From Bradyrhizobium sp. CSA112 (GTDB taxonomy: Bacteria > Pseudomonadota > Alphaproteobacteria > Rhizobiales > Xanthobacteraceae): 64,000 bases of DNA. This document shows, piece by piece, positions 39,836 to 52,462 of this stretch. The stretch's first letter is position 1, and each line of letters opens with the position of its first letter. The DNA lies in the NCBI RefSeq assembly GCF_029051645.1, contig NZ_JAACFS010000001.1:310001-374000 (forward strand), read 5' to 3'. A program made the position numbers and the translations under genes. The notes under the pieces were generated by a model. It was given only the letters and a program-made list of their open reading frames with translations. It was not told where the DNA came from and ran no database searches.

Positions 39836-41005
39836 ATGGCGAAAATCAGGATCGGTCTGGCCGGCTGCGGCTTCGTGTCCGAGCTGCACATGCATGCCTA
39901 CAGGCGCGTTTACGGCGTGGATATCGAAGTCAGGGCCGTTGCGGCGAGAGGCGATCATGTCGTCGAGTTTGCCCGTCGCCACCAGATCCCGACGGCGTAT
40001 CGCAGCTTTCGCGACTTGATCGCCGACGCCGACATCGATGTCATCGACATCTGCACGCCACCCAATCTGCATACGTCGATGATCGTCGACGCGATGCGGG
40101 CAGGTAAACATGTGATCTGCGAAAAGCCATTCGCAGGCTATTTTGGCCGCGAGGGCGACAAGCTGCCGATCGGCAAACATGTGCCCAAAGCGCTGATGTA
40201 TGAGCGGGTGCTGGAAGAAATGGCCGCGACCCGCGCGGCGATCGACAAGACCGGCAGGCTCTTCATGTATGCCGAGGACTGGATCTACGCGCCGGCGGTG
40301 ACCAAGACCGTGGAGATCCTCAAGGCCACCAAAGACAAGATCCTGTTCATGAAGGGGGAGGAGAGTCACTCTGGCTCGCATGCCGCGCACGCCGCGCAAT
40401 GGGCGATGACCGGCGGCGGCTCGCTGATCCGGATGGGATGCCATCCGCTTTCGGCAGTGCTCTATCTCAAGCAGGTCGAGGCGAAGGCGCGCGGCGAGGC
40501 GATCGGCGTCGCGAGTGTTACATGTGACGTCGGCAACGTCACGGCGTGCCTCCGTCCGGATGAACGGGCCGTGCTCAAAGCCAATCCGGTCGATGTCGAA
40601 GATTGGGGCATGCTTACGGCGACCTTTTCCGACGGCACCAAGGCCACGGTTTTTTCCGGCGACATGATCCTCGGCGGCGTGCGCAACCTGATCGAAACCT
40701 ATACCAGCAGCGGCTCGCTATTCGCCAACATCACGCCGAACACGCACATGATGAGCTATCAGACCAGTGAGGAGAAGCTAGCAAGCGTCTACATCACCGA
40801 AAAGGTCGATCGGAAGACCGGCTGGCAATATATCTGTCTCGAGGAAGAGTGGACGCGCGGCTATACGCAGGAAATCCAGGACTTCATGGAATGCGTTGCG
40901 ACCGGCCGGCAGCCGCTGTCGGATCTGACGCTCGCTTTTGAGACCATCAAGGTCAACTACGCCGGCTATTGGGCCGCCGAAGAAGGCCGTCGCGTCATAT
41001 TGTAA
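39836..41005 (+). CDS. Gfo/Idh/MocA-family oxidoreductase
   Basis: A 389-residue NAD(P)-dependent dehydrogenase. The Rossmann domain opens with IRIGLAGCGFVSELHMHAY and includes IDVIDICTPPNLHTSMIVDAMRAGKHVICEKPFAG, where the EKP lysine is typical of the catalytic set. The C-terminal domain carries the GGGSLIRMGCHPLSAVLYL stretch. Substrates of this family are sugars or cyclitols. It begins 34 bp after the FAH gene and is probably in its operon. Confidence 0.88.
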   Translation: MAKIRIGLAGCGFVSELHMHAYRRVYGVDIEVRAVAARGDHVVEFARRHQIPTAYRSFRDLIADADIDVIDICTPPNLHTSMIVDAMRAGKHVICEKPFAGYFGREGDKLPIGKHVPKALMYERVLEEMAATRAAIDKTGRLFMYAEDWIYAPAVTKTVEILKATKDKILFMKGEESHSGSHAAHAAQWAMTGGGSLIRMGCHPLSAVLYLKQVEAKARGEAIGVASVTCDVGNVTACLRPDERAVLKANPVDVEDWGMLTATFSDGTKATVFSGDMILGGVRNLIETYTSSGSLFANITPNTHMMSYQTSEEKLASVYITEKVDRKTGWQYICLEEEWTRGYTQEIQDFMECVATGRQPLSDLTLAFETIKVNYAGYWAAEEGRRVIL

Positions 41006-41046
41006 AGGTTTGGTGATATCCGATTGTGGCGCGTCCAGTGGCCACA

Positions 41047-41084
41047 TGGTTCGAGACGCCGCTTCGCGGCTCCTCACCACGAGG
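41047..41084 (-). repeat. Palindromic repeat variant in inverted orientation
   Basis: Read on the minus strand it runs from cctcgtggtgaggag, through a ccgc/gcgg hairpin with loop gaa, to cgtctcgaacca. It has the same layout as the element at 41111-41152 but opposite orientation, so the pair can fold on each other. Confidence 0.7.
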
Positions 41085-41110
41085 ATCTATCACCTCATGC
41101 GGTTGCGAGA

Positions 41111-41152
41111 CCTCATCCTGAGGAGCGGCGTTAGCCGCGTCTCGAAGGATGA
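41111..41152 (+). repeat. 42-bp palindromic repeat, copy 2
   Basis: It begins cctcatcctgaggagcg and ends tctcgaaggatga like copy 1 at 3729-3770, with the same total length of 42 bp. The inner hairpin differs in sequence (gcggc/gccgc with loop gtta) yet keeps pairing, which suggests selection for structure. Confidence 0.78.
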
Positions 41153-41171
41153 AGCCTCGAACTAGAAAGCC

Positions 41172-42482
41172 CTAAGCCGCGTAGACCGAGGATTTCGGCA
41201 GCGGAAATACCGGGTCCCGTGTCCGGATATTGGTCGGCCAGACCACCGAGATGTGCTCGCCGGCATTTTGCATCACGACCGGGGTCGAGCGCTCGTTCTG
41301 GCCGGAGAGCGGCGTGCCGGGCGGGTAGAATTTTACGCCATAGCCCTGGATGGTGCCGCCCGGCGGGATATCCACGTCGAGCGCCGCCTTGCGAACCGCC
41401 TCGGGATCGAAGCCGCCGTATTTGTCTTTTGCCACGGGCAGCACATGGTTGAGCAGGATCCAGGTCTGGTTGAATCCCATCGAGCAGTGCGGCGGAACGT
41501 CGGTCGCGCCGGTTTTCTCCTTGTAGCGCGCGACCATGATTTTGGTGAGATCGCCGATCCCGGGCGCGAGTTTCGCAGGATCGAGCAACTGCGCCGGCAC
41601 CGGATCGATATTGCAGAAGTTGTCGATGTCCGCGCCGAATGTCGCGCGCAACTTGTCGAGCTGGCTGTAGCCCGCGCCGGCGCCGAACAGCATCTTGAAC
41701 TTGAGGCCGTTCTCGCGCGCCTGGCGCAGGAACAGGGTGATATCGGGATTGTATCCCGCATGCGAGATCACGTCCGCTCTGGCGCGCTTGATCTTGGTCA
41801 CCAGCACCGAAAGGTCGGGGGCGGAGGCGGAATAACCTTCCTTGAGCACGACCTGGAGGCCGGCCTGCTTGGCGTATGCCTCGTCGGCGACGGCGACGCC
41901 GACCCCGTAGGGGCCGTCCTCGTGAATCAAAGCGACCTTGACGTCCTTGGGCTCCATGCCGAGCTTGGTTTTGGCATGCTCGCTGATGAAGCTCGCAAAG
42001 GCTTGGCCATACTGGTCGGAATGGATTTGCGCGCGGAAGACGTATTGCAGGTTCTTGTCCTTGAACACGGCGGTCGAAACTGCGGTGGTGATCCAGAGGA
42101 TCTTTTTTTGCTGCTCGACCTTGGCGGCGAGCGGGACCGCGTGCGAGCTCGCATAGACGCCGTTGATGATGTCGATCTTCTCCTGGTCGATCAGCCGATT
42201 GGACTCATTGATCGCAACGTCGGGCTTGCTCTGGGAATCGGCGGCGACAGGCGAAACCTTGTACTTGCCGCCGATGCCGCCCTTCTCGTTGACGAGATCG
42301 ATGGCAATCTGCGCGCCGATCGAGGATGCGACCGACCCGCCGGCGGCAAAGGGACCAGTCAAGTCGTAGATCAGGCCGATGCGCACCGTCTCGGCTTGCG
42401 CCATCGCGCGTGTCCAATCGAGGCTGATTACGGCGGCGGCAGCAGCCGTGTTCTTCAGCAGCATTCTGCGCGAAGTTGGCAT
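41172..42482 (-). CDS. Orphan branched-chain amino-acid-type ABC substrate-binding protein
   Basis: A 436-residue periplasmic binding protein. The N-terminus (MPTSRRMLLKNTAAAAAVISL) has a twin-arginine-like motif before the hydrophobic segment. The Leu/Ile/Val-type fold is seen in VRIGLIYDLTGPFAAGGSVASSIGAQIAIDLVNEKGG and VYASSHAVPLAAKVEQQKKILW. A ggagg ribosome site precedes the ATG at 42482. No permease or ATPase genes are next to it, so it must share a transporter encoded elsewhere. The ligand is unknown; adjacency to a sugar-oxidation unit and cbbR does not settle it. Confidence 0.88.
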   Translation of the reverse strand: MPTSRRMLLKNTAAAAAVISLDWTRAMAQAETVRIGLIYDLTGPFAAGGSVASSIGAQIAIDLVNEKGGIGGKYKVSPVAADSQSKPDVAINESNRLIDQEKIDIINGVYASSHAVPLAAKVEQQKKILWITTAVSTAVFKDKNLQYVFRAQIHSDQYGQAFASFISEHAKTKLGMEPKDVKVALIHEDGPYGVGVAVADEAYAKQAGLQVVLKEGYSASAPDLSVLVTKIKRARADVISHAGYNPDITLFLRQARENGLKFKMLFGAGAGYSQLDKLRATFGADIDNFCNIDPVPAQLLDPAKLAPGIGDLTKIMVARYKEKTGATDVPPHCSMGFNQTWILLNHVLPVAKDKYGGFDPEAVRKAALDVDIPPGGTIQGYGVKFYPPGTPLSGQNERSTPVVMQNAGEHISVVWPTNIRTRDPVFPLPKSSVYAA

Positions 42483-42605
42483 CGTGTCCTCCCACTGAAT
42501 TGTCGCCTAGACTGGTTCTTCCAGTTCTCGGTCAAGTATTTGGACAATACGGCAAGAAGTCAACGTGCGCGCGCGTCACGGGTTGCTCATGACTGCGGAA
42601 ACGCG

Positions 42606-43577
42606 CTATCTGCGCTTGCCCCGCGTCGACGTCCGGGTGATGCGGATCCTGCCATGGGTTCGCGGCAGGAATTGTGCGCCGCGGGCGCTGAGGAACTCCA
42701 GCATGGCGCGTGCCGGGGGCAGCAGGATCTTGTCCTTTCGGGACAGGGCGAACCATTGCCTGACAATGGGAAGGCCAACCACATCGAGCGTGACCAGTCG
42801 CCGCTCGTCGAGTTCGGTCGCGACCGTGTGTGCCGAAATAAACGCAATTCCGAGACCCGCGATCACGGCCTGCTTGATCGTCTCGTTGCTGCTCATCGCC
42901 ATGCCGATTTTCGGTCGAATGCGCGCCGTTTCGAATAGCTGCTCCATTAGGCCGCGCGTGCCCGAACCGGGTTCGCGCGTCAGAAACGTCTCGTCGGCAA
43001 GATCGCTCAGCGGGATGCGGGATTTGCGCACCAGGCGATGGCTCGTCGGCGCGATGATGACGTGGGGGTGATCGCCGATCGGGTGAACGTCCATGTCGAT
43101 GTCCACCGGCGGGCGGCCCATGATTGCGAAATCGAGATCGTAGCCGCGTAGCGCCGTGCCGATCTCCTGCCGGTTTCCGATCGAGAGCGTGACATCGATG
43201 TTCGGGTGCCGTTTCGAAAATCCGGAGATCATGAACGGCACGAAGTATTTCGCGGTGCTGACGGCGCCGATTGAGATGCGGCCCGCGGTCTTTCCCGCCA
43301 TCATCTCGAGCGAGGTCTCGCAGTCCGCAATCGCAGCTTCGATACGCTCAGAGAGCGAGAGCACCTCCCGCCCGGCATCGGTCAACAGCATTCCGTCATT
43401 GGTACGCTGAATCAACGGCAGGCCCGCAAGCTCCTGCAGATTGCGGATCTGCAGTGTGACGGCTGGCTGCGTAAGATGCAGATGTTTGGCGGCTGCAGTA
43501 ACCGACCGGTCCCTGTGAACGGCTGCGAGCGCGCGCAACTGGCGAATGGTCAATTCCCGCGGAAATCTGCCTGCCAT
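42606..43577 (-). CDS. cbbR: LysR-family regulator CbbR
   Basis: A 323-residue LysR-type activator from the ATG at 43577 (MAGRFPRELTIRQLRAL). The N-terminal helix-turn-helix is clear (AAAKHLHLTQPAVTLQIRNLQELAGLPL). The effector domain follows (GRISIGAVSTAKYFVPFMISGF). It is divergent from cbbF with a 101-bp AT-rich gap, the standard arrangement for control of a Calvin-cycle operon. CbbR usually responds to redox and metabolite signals such as phosphorylated intermediates. An earlier start at 43733 would run into the cbbF coding region and is rejected. Confidence 0.93.
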   Translation of the reverse strand: MAGRFPRELTIRQLRALAAVHRDRSVTAAAKHLHLTQPAVTLQIRNLQELAGLPLIQRTNDGMLLTDAGREVLSLSERIEAAIADCETSLEMMAGKTAGRISIGAVSTAKYFVPFMISGFSKRHPNIDVTLSIGNRQEIGTALRGYDLDFAIMGRPPVDIDMDVHPIGDHPHVIIAPTSHRLVRKSRIPLSDLADETFLTREPGSGTRGLMEQLFETARIRPKIGMAMSSNETIKQAVIAGLGIAFISAHTVATELDERRLVTLDVVGLPIVRQWFALSRKDKILLPPARAMLEFLSARGAQFLPRTHGRIRITRTSTRGKRR

Positions 43578-43678
43578 GGGGCACCTATATAAGAAAAACT
43601 TTGCCAAAGCCAAAGATAAGAAAATTTCACTAATTTTGCAAACTGGGTTGTTGTGTGAAGCGCGGCGTGCCTGATGGC
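43578..43678 (+). promoter_or_regulatory. cbbR-cbbF divergent promoter region
   Basis: This 101-bp AT-rich gap contains a perfect palindrome ctttgccaaag near 43599-43609 and two ataagaaaa direct repeats at 43589 and 43616 (27-bp spacing). These are plausible CbbR contact sites, as CbbR binds T-N11-A-type motifs just upstream of the first cbb gene. Exact promoter elements are not assigned. Confidence 0.55.
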
Positions 43679-44761
43679 ATGACGTTGGAGTGGCTCCGCA
43701 GAGAGCGCCAATCGGGGACGGCCATGGACACACGTATAACCCTATGCTCGCATCTCGATCATGCGGGGTCGGAGACCCCGGCCGGCCCCGCCGTGGCCGC
43801 CGTGATCGAGGCGATTGCCGCTGCGGCGATCGGCCTTTCCGATCTCATCGCCGATGGACCGCTGGCGGGCATTACCGGACGAACCCATGGCGTCAATTCC
43901 GATGGCGACCATCAGAAGGACATCGACCTCGCAGCCGACGCGATGATGCGCGCGGCGTTACGTGCCACCCCAGTCGCCGCCGTCCTGTCCGAGGAACAGG
44001 ATGGGCCTGAGGTGCTCAATGCCGAGGCGTCTCTCTGCGTCGCGATCGATCCGCTGGATGGATCGGCCAACCTCGAAAACAACATTTCGGTCGGAACCAT
44101 CTTTTCGATTCGCTTGCGCGGCAACGATATCATCTCGACCTTCTTCGAGCCCGGCACGGCGCAGTGCGCCGCAGGTTTCGTGGTCTACGGCCCTCAAACC
44201 ACGCTGGTTCTGGCGTTCGACGAGCGTGTCGACATCTTCATTCTGGACCGGCGTAACAGGGAATTCCTGCTGGTCGCGCGCCGCGTAAGGATTGCGCCCA
44301 ACACGCCTGAGTTCGCCATCAACGCGTCGAACCAGCGGCACTGGCACGGGCCGGTGCGGACCTATATTGACGAATGCCTTGCTGGCACCAACGGCAACGG
44401 TGCATTCGATTTCAACATGCGATGGATCGGCTCGCTGGTTGCGGAGTCGCTTCGCATTCTCGTTCGCGGCGGCGTGTTCCTGTACCCGGCGGACGCGCGT
44501 CCGGGATATCGGGAGGGGCGTCTTCGCCTGCTCTACGAGGCGCATCCGATGGCGCTCGTGATGGAGTGGGCGGGGGGCGCCGCGTCCACCGGTCGCCGGC
44601 GCATTCTCGAACTTTCGGCGAGAACGCCGCACCAGCGGGTGCCGCTGATCATGGGCTCAACGCGCGGCGTCCGCGACGTTACCGCCATTCACGAACGTAT
44701 CGAACCGATGTTCGACAATAGCGACGCGCCGCTGTTCGCGCGGCGCGGCCTGTTTCTCTGA
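43679..44761 (+). CDS. cbbF: Fructose-1,6-bisphosphatase class I (Calvin cycle)
   Basis: A 360-residue enzyme that removes the 1-phosphate of fructose bisphosphate (and probably of sedoheptulose bisphosphate) in the Calvin cycle. The metal-binding motif is clear in AIDPLDGSANLENNISVGTIFSI, together with SEEQDGPE upstream. The end has LLYEAHPMALVMEWAGGAASTGR, with the substrate-binding glutamate. The start could be the ATG at 43679 or at 43724; the former keeps more of the N-terminus. It is the first gene of the cbb operon and ends 11 bp before cbbP. Confidence 0.94.
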   Translation: MTLEWLRRERQSGTAMDTRITLCSHLDHAGSETPAGPAVAAVIEAIAAAAIGLSDLIADGPLAGITGRTHGVNSDGDHQKDIDLAADAMMRAALRATPVAAVLSEEQDGPEVLNAEASLCVAIDPLDGSANLENNISVGTIFSIRLRGNDIISTFFEPGTAQCAAGFVVYGPQTTLVLAFDERVDIFILDRRNREFLLVARRVRIAPNTPEFAINASNQRHWHGPVRTYIDECLAGTNGNGAFDFNMRWIGSLVAESLRILVRGGVFLYPADARPGYREGRLRLLYEAHPMALVMEWAGGAASTGRRRILELSARTPHQRVPLIMGSTRGVRDVTAIHERIEPMFDNSDAPLFARRGLFL

Positions 44762-44772
44762 TCGGAAACCAG

Positions 44773-45648
44773 ATGTCACGTAGCTATCCCATCATATCGA
44801 TTACGGGATCGTCCGGCGCCGGCACGAGCTCGGTGAAGAAGACGTTTGAAAATATCTTCCGCCGCGAAAAGGTCGCGGCCGCCTATGTCGAGGGCGATGC
44901 CTTCCACCGCTACAACCGCTTTGAGATGCGCACCAAAATGGCGGAAGAAGCCGAACGCGGCAACAAGCACTTCAGCCATTTCAGCCCGGAAACGAACCTG
45001 TTCGAGGAGCTGGAGAAACTGTTCCGCGACTACGGCGAGTCCGGGACCGGGACCACCAGGCATTACGTGCACGATCATGAAGAGGCCAAGCTCTATGGCG
45101 CAGATCCGGGCACATTCACGAAATGGGAGCCGTTGCCCGAAAAGTCGGATCTGTTGTTCTATGAAGGTCTGCATGGCGCTGTTGTGACCGACAAGGTCAA
45201 TATCGCGCAGCATGCCGATCTCAAGATCGGCGTCGTTCCCGTCATCAATCTGGAGTGGATCCAGAAGCTGCATCGCGACCGCAGCGACCGCGGCTACACC
45301 GCGGAGGCGGTAACCGACACCATCCTGCGGCGGATGCCGGATTACGTAAATTACATCTGCCCGCAATTCACCGAGACCGACATCAACTTCCAGCGTGTGC
45401 CGACGGTCGACACGTCGAACCCGTTCATTGCGCGCTGGATACCGACGCCAGATGAATCGATGGTGGTGATCCGGCTCAAGAATCCGCGCGGCATCGACTT
45501 TCCCTACCTGCTGTCGATGATTCCGAACAGCTTCATGTCGCGGGCCAACTCGATCGTGATCCACGGCTCGAAGCTCGATCTCGCGATGCAGCTCATCCTC
45601 ACTCCGTTGATCCTGCAACTGATGGAACGCAAGAGGCGCATGCTATGA
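44773..45648 (+). CDS. cbbP: Phosphoribulokinase
   Basis: A 291-residue kinase that makes ribulose 1,5-bisphosphate, the RuBisCO substrate. The P-loop is [15 protein letters not shown]. The conserved [14 protein letters not shown], then [16 protein letters not shown] and [38 protein letters not shown], fit proteobacterial PRK. It overlaps cbbT by 4 bp (ATGA) and so is translationally coupled to it. Confidence 0.96.
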   Translation: MSRSYPIISITGSSGAGTSSVKKTFENIFRREKVAAAYVEGDAFHRYNRFEMRTKMAEEAERGNKHFSHFSPETNLFEELEKLFRDYGESGTGTTRHYVHDHEEAKLYGADPGTFTKWEPLPEKSDLLFYEGLHGAVVTDKVNIAQHADLKIGVVPVINLEWIQKLHRDRSDRGYTAEAVTDTILRRMPDYVNYICPQFTETDINFQRVPTVDTSNPFIARWIPTPDESMVVIRLKNPRGIDFPYLLSMIPNSFMSRANSIVIHGSKLDLAMQLILTPLILQLMERKRRML

Positions 45649-47684
45649 CCGATCTCGCTCTGTCCCGTATCGCCACCCGCCCGATTGTTTCGCATGCGGA
45701 AATGGCAAACGCGATCCGCTTTCTGGCAATCGATGCCGTCGAAAAGGCGAAGTCGGGCCATCCGGGCATGCCGATGGGGATGGCCGATGTGGCCACAGTG
45801 CTGTTCTCGCGGTTCCTCAAATTCGATGCCGCCGATCCGGCGTGGCCGGATCGCGACCGGTTCGTATTGTCGGCCGGTCACGGCTCGATGCTGCTGTATG
45901 CGCTGCTGCATTTGACCGGCTATGAGGGCGTGACGACGGACGAGTTGAGGGCGTTCAGGCAGTGGGGATCGAAGACCCCCGGCCATCCGGAGTACGGGCA
46001 CACGCCCGGCGTGGAGACCACCACGGGGCCGCTGGGGCAGGGGATCGCGACCGCGGTCGGCATGGCGCTGGCCGAGCGCCTCATGAATGCACGCTTCGGC
46101 GACGATCTGGTCGATCACTACACCTATGTGATCGCCGGCGACGGCTGCCTGATGGAGGGCCTCAGCCAGGAAGCTATTTCGCTGGCGGGACATCTGAAGC
46201 TCGGCCGGCTGATCGTGCTGTATGACGACAACGAAATCTCGATCGACGGATCGACTTCGCTGTCATGCTCGGATGACCAACTCGCGCGCTTCAAGGCGTC
46301 GGGCTGGTCGGCAAGCCGGATCGATGGCCATGACCCCGAAGCGATCGCTGCAGCGATCCGGCACGCCCGGCACGATAGCCGGCCATCCCTGATTGCCTGC
46401 CGCACGGTGATCGGTTTCGGTGCGCCCAACCGGCAGGGGACGGAGAAGGTCCATGGCGCCCCGCTCGGCGCGGATGAAGTCGAGAAGACGCGCGGCAGGT
46501 TGAACTGGCCGCATGCGCCGTTTCACGTTCCAGGAGCTGTCATCGATGCCTGGCGCGAAGTCGGTGCACAAGGACGTGCGGCACGGCGGGCGTGGATCGA
46601 GCGAAGCAGGCGCCCCGGCTCGACGGCACGGTCACCGTTTCACGATGCACTGAATCGAAGGTTGCCCTGCGGATATGCCGACGCGATGGCGCAGATACGG
46701 ATCCGGTTCGGTACCGAGCGGCCGAAAATCGCTACCCGGCAAGCGTCGCAATTGGTGATCGACGTGATCGCGGAAGCGCTACCCAATCTGCTCGGCGGCT
46801 CGGCCGACCTTACCCATTCGAACCTGACGCGGGCGAAGACGCAGCAACCGGTGCGGCCTGATGCCCTCGATGGCAGCTATATCCATTACGGTGTCCGTGA
46901 GCATGCCATGGCGGCTGCGATGAACGGTATCGCACTGCATGGCGGCTTCATCCCCTATGGCGGCACGTTTCTCAGCTTTGCCGATTACAGCCGCCCTGCG
47001 ATCAGGTTAGCCGCGTTGATGAAGATCCGCGTTATCCATGTGATGACGCATGACTCGATCGGGCTGGGCGAAGACGGTCCGACGCATCAGCCGGTCGAGC
47101 ATCTGGCATCGCTGCGGGCGATACCGAATCTGCTGGTATTCCGCCCGGGCGACGCGGTCGAGACGGCGGAGGCGTGGGATTGCGCGCTGCGGGCAGACAC
47201 AAGTCCTTCGGTGCTGTGCCTGTCACGCCAGGCGCTCCCGACGTTCCGCGAGACCGCTGGCGAAACCAATCTGGTCGGGTTCGGCGCCTACGTCGTCGTC
47301 GAACCCGAGAACGGCCGTGACGTCACCTTGATCGCAACCGGCTCCGAATTATCGATCGCGTTCGAGGCGGCCAGATTGCTCGAGAAAGACAACGTCCGCG
47401 CCGCGGTCGTCTCGGCGCCGTGCTTCGAGCTGTTTCGTCAGCAATCCCTGGAATACCGGACCGCCGTTCTCGGGCGCGTTCCGAGGGTCGGCGTCGAGGC
47501 AGCGGTCGAGGGCGACTGGGCGCGCTGGCTTGGCGATGGCGGCGAGTTCGTCGGCATGACGGGCTTCGGGGCATCCGCTCCGGCTGAAATTCTCTATCGG
47601 GAGTTTGGCATCACGCCGGAGGCTGTCGCGGCGGCCGCCACGCGTTGCCTCGCCCGAACGAGAATGGCGACGACCTATTCATGA
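45645..47684 (+). CDS. cbbT: Transketolase (Calvin cycle)
   Basis: A 679-residue thiamine-diphosphate enzyme that shuffles two-carbon units in the regeneration phase. The TPP motif starts at [13 protein letters not shown] and ends near [12 protein letters not shown]. Other landmarks are [15 protein letters not shown] and [16 protein letters not shown]. The second domain has [16 protein letters not shown] and the C-terminal [17 protein letters not shown]. No defects are seen. It follows cbbP with overlap and precedes cbbA by 37 bp. Confidence 0.95.
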   Translation: MTDLALSRIATRPIVSHAEMANAIRFLAIDAVEKAKSGHPGMPMGMADVATVLFSRFLKFDAADPAWPDRDRFVLSAGHGSMLLYALLHLTGYEGVTTDELRAFRQWGSKTPGHPEYGHTPGVETTTGPLGQGIATAVGMALAERLMNARFGDDLVDHYTYVIAGDGCLMEGLSQEAISLAGHLKLGRLIVLYDDNEISIDGSTSLSCSDDQLARFKASGWSASRIDGHDPEAIAAAIRHARHDSRPSLIACRTVIGFGAPNRQGTEKVHGAPLGADEVEKTRGRLNWPHAPFHVPGAVIDAWREVGAQGRAARRAWIERSRRPGSTARSPFHDALNRRLPCGYADAMAQIRIRFGTERPKIATRQASQLVIDVIAEALPNLLGGSADLTHSNLTRAKTQQPVRPDALDGSYIHYGVREHAMAAAMNGIALHGGFIPYGGTFLSFADYSRPAIRLAALMKIRVIHVMTHDSIGLGEDGPTHQPVEHLASLRAIPNLLVFRPGDAVETAEAWDCALRADTSPSVLCLSRQALPTFRETAGETNLVGFGAYVVVEPENGRDVTLIATGSELSIAFEAARLLEKDNVRAAVVSAPCFELFRQQSLEYRTAVLGRVPRVGVEAAVEGDWARWLGDGGEFVGMTGFGASAPAEILYREFGITPEAVAAAATRCLARTRMATTYS

Positions 47685-47721
47685 TGGCGAATAAAACACT
47701 GGAAGACGAAAGGAGGCGCCG

Positions 47722-50323
<2,602 letters not shown>

Positions 50324-50335
50324 GGAGAGTAAATC

Positions 50336-50755
50336 ATGCGTGTTACCCAAGGCTGCTTCTCGTTCCTGCCCGATCTCACCGACGAGCAGATTTCCCGCCA
50401 GGTCCAGTATTGCCTGGAGCAGGGGTGGGCGGTGAACATCGAATTTACCGACGATCCGCATCCCCGTAATAATTTCTGGGAAATGTGGGGATTGCCGATG
50501 TTCGATCTCCGCGACGCTGCCGGTGTCATGATGGAGCTGAATGAGTGCCGCAAGGTGTATGGTAACAGCTACATCCGCCTGTCGGCGTTCGATTCCAGTC
50601 ACGGCTGGGAATCGGTGCGGCTGTCCTTCATCGTCAACCGGCCGAAGGACGAGCCCGGCTTCCGCCTCGAGCGGCATGAAATGGCCGGCCGCAACATCCG
50701 CTACACGACCTCGTCATACGCCACCGATCGCCCGGAGGGCCGGCGCTACGGTTAG
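50336..50755 (+). CDS. cbbS: RuBisCO small subunit, form IC
   Basis: A 139-residue small subunit, longer than green-type small subunits because of the C-terminal hairpin extension typical of red types ([24 protein letters not shown]). The beginning is [19 protein letters not shown], and [28 protein letters not shown] is conserved. It is 12 bp after cbbL, forming one transcription unit ending in the hairpin at 50818. Confidence 0.96.
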   Translation: MRVTQGCFSFLPDLTDEQISRQVQYCLEQGWAVNIEFTDDPHPRNNFWEMWGLPMFDLRDAAGVMMELNECRKVYGNSYIRLSAFDSSHGWESVRLSFIVNRPKDEPGFRLERHEMAGRNIRYTTSSYATDRPEGRRYG

Positions 50756-50817
50756 GCTCGCGTTCTGTCCGGCAGACGCGTTCTCCCTGATCGTGCCTTC
50801 GTCTGCAGGATGCACTG

Positions 50818-50850
50818 CTCCGTCGCTGCAGAGCGGCGACGGAGTTTTTT
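50818..50850 (+). terminator. Intrinsic terminator between cbbS and cbbX
   Basis: A 9-bp perfect stem (ctccgtcgc with gcgacggag, 9-nt loop) is followed by six T residues (50845-50850). It lies 62 bp after cbbS and 34 bp before cbbX, so cbbX is expressed by partial read-through or from its own promoter. Confidence 0.88.
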
Positions 50851-50884
50851 CAAAGTACGAGTGCAGCGCATTGAGGTTTGGCAG

Positions 50885-51799
50885 ATGGACCTGGATACCG
50901 CCCCAATGACTGATGCGGTCAACCTCCGCGATGAACTCGAAGCCGTCGGCATCGAGGAGATCCTTTCGCAGCTCGACCGCGAACTGATCGGGCTGAAGCC
51001 GGTAAAGACGCGCATCCGCGAGATTGCGTCGCTGCTTCTGATTGAACGCATTCGCAAGCGCATGGGACTGACGTCGGACGCGCCGACGCTGCACATGTCA
51101 TTTACAGGAAATCCCGGCACCGGAAAGACCACGGTTGCGCTACGGATCGCCAGCATCCTGCACCGGCTCGGTTTCGTGCGCCGCGGCCAGGTGGTCTCGG
51201 TGACGCGCGACGAACTGGTCGGGCAATATATCGGTCACACCGCGCCGAAGACCAAGGAGATCCTGAAGAAGGCGATGGGCGGCGTGCTGTTCATCGACGA
51301 GGCCTATTATCTGCACCGGCCCGACAACGAGCGCGACTACGGCCAGGAGGCGATCGAGATCCTGCTGCAGGTGATGGAAACGCAGCGCGAGGATCTGGTC
51401 GTGATCCTCGCCGGATACGGCGATCGCATGGACAAGTTTTTCGCCAGCAACCCCGGCTTCCGTTCACGTATCGCGCACCACATCGACTTTCCGGATTATT
51501 CCGACGATGAGTTGCTCGATATCGCAGAGCTGATGCTGCGCGACATGAACTACGGTTTCACGCCGGATGCGCGTGCGGAGTTCGTTCGCTACATTGCATT
51601 GCGCAAGAAGCAGCCGCTGTTCTCCAACGCCCGCTCGATCCGCAACGCTTTGGACCGCCTGCGGCTGCGCCAGGCCAATCGCCTCGTCGCAGATCTCGAT
51701 CATGTCCTGACAGTGGACGATATCCGGTCGATTGAGGCGTCGGACGTGCTTGCGAGCCGCGTGTTCAGGAAGGCCGGAAAATCCGCCGAAGCGAGTTAG
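50885..51799 (+). CDS. cbbX: RuBisCO activase CbbX (AAA+)
   Basis: A 304-residue AAA+ remodeler that removes inhibitory sugar phosphates from red-type RuBisCO, using the C-terminal extension of CbbL. It starts at the ATG at 50885 ([14 protein letters not shown]); the extension to 50810 crosses the upstream terminator. Walker A is GNPGTGKTT, Walker B is LFIDEAYYL, and the sensor and arginine regions are in [22 protein letters not shown]. Its presence and the form IC RuBisCO support each other. Confidence 0.96.
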   Translation: MDLDTAPMTDAVNLRDELEAVGIEEILSQLDRELIGLKPVKTRIREIASLLLIERIRKRMGLTSDAPTLHMSFTGNPGTGKTTVALRIASILHRLGFVRRGQVVSVTRDELVGQYIGHTAPKTKEILKKAMGGVLFIDEAYYLHRPDNERDYGQEAIEILLQVMETQREDLVVILAGYGDRMDKFFASNPGFRSRIAHHIDFPDYSDDELLDIAELMLRDMNYGFTPDARAEFVRYIALRKKQPLFSNARSIRNALDRLRLRQANRLVADLDHVLTVDDIRSIEASDVLASRVFRKAGKSAEAS

Positions 51800-51843
51800 C
51801 TTGTACCTTCTGTGGGTACGGGGATAGACGACGATCGGCGGAG

Positions 51844-52317
51844 CTAACGCTGTAGCGCCGTTTCAGGGATTGCCCTGCGAACCACTTCGCGCATCGCAAA
51901 GCTCGAATGGATTCGCGCGACGCCGGGCATCCGCGAAAGATGCTGCTTGTGAATCCGCTCGAAGTCCGCGATGTCGCGCGCGATCACCTGCAGATGATAG
52001 TCATCGCTGCCCGACATCAGGTGGCAGGACACCACGTCGGGACAACGGGCGATCGCCGCTTCGAACGCGGCGAGATATTCCTCGCTCTGTTTTTCCAGCG
52101 TGATGGTGACGACAACCGTGGTGACGAGCCCGAGCGCAGTCGGTTCGAGATCGGCCCGATAGCCGCGAATGATGCCGGTTTCCTCGAGCTGACGAATACG
52201 GCGCGCGCAGGCAGTCGGCGACAGCCCGACTTTTTCGGCGAGCTCGATTTGGCTCGCCCTCGCATCGGAGAGCAATTCGGTCAGAATCCGAAGATCAATA
52301 CGATCCAGCTCGATCAT
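51844..52317 (-). CDS. Lrp/AsnC-family regulator, probable regulator of ald
   Basis: A 157-residue regulator with an N-terminal helix-turn-helix (IELDRIDLRILTELLSDARASQIELAEKVGLSPTACARRIRQLEETGII). A RAM effector domain follows (VVVTITLEKQSEEYLAAFEAAIARCPDVVSCHLMSGSDDYHLQVI). It is divergent from alanine dehydrogenase, an arrangement known for AldR-type Lrp proteins. It is convergent with cbbX across a 44-bp gap and so is not part of the Calvin block. Confidence 0.9.
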   Translation of the reverse strand: MIELDRIDLRILTELLSDARASQIELAEKVGLSPTACARRIRQLEETGIIRGYRADLEPTALGLVTTVVVTITLEKQSEEYLAAFEAAIARCPDVVSCHLMSGSDDYHLQVIARDIADFERIHKQHLSRMPGVARIHSSFAMREVVRRAIPETALQR

Positions 52318-52323
52318 GCCATT

Positions 52324-52355
52324 ATTCTCTAATAAGCGATGCTATTGAGCAGAAT
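52324..52355. promoter_or_regulatory. Candidate Lrp-type site in the ald divergent promoter
   Basis: An AT-rich 32-bp imperfect dyad begins attctctaat and ends attgagcagaat. It lies just before the Lrp-type gene and 108 bp before ald. The match is loose, but it is the only dyad of this kind I noticed in the gap. Confidence 0.3.
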
Positions 52356-52462
52356 ATCTGCGCAAATGAAGCCCGGCAAGCCGCAATTCGCAGAGAAGCG
52401 TTGCTCGTTCAGGAGTAATTTCTTGGCATCGGACAGCAGACTCCAATGCAGGAGCCAAGGCG

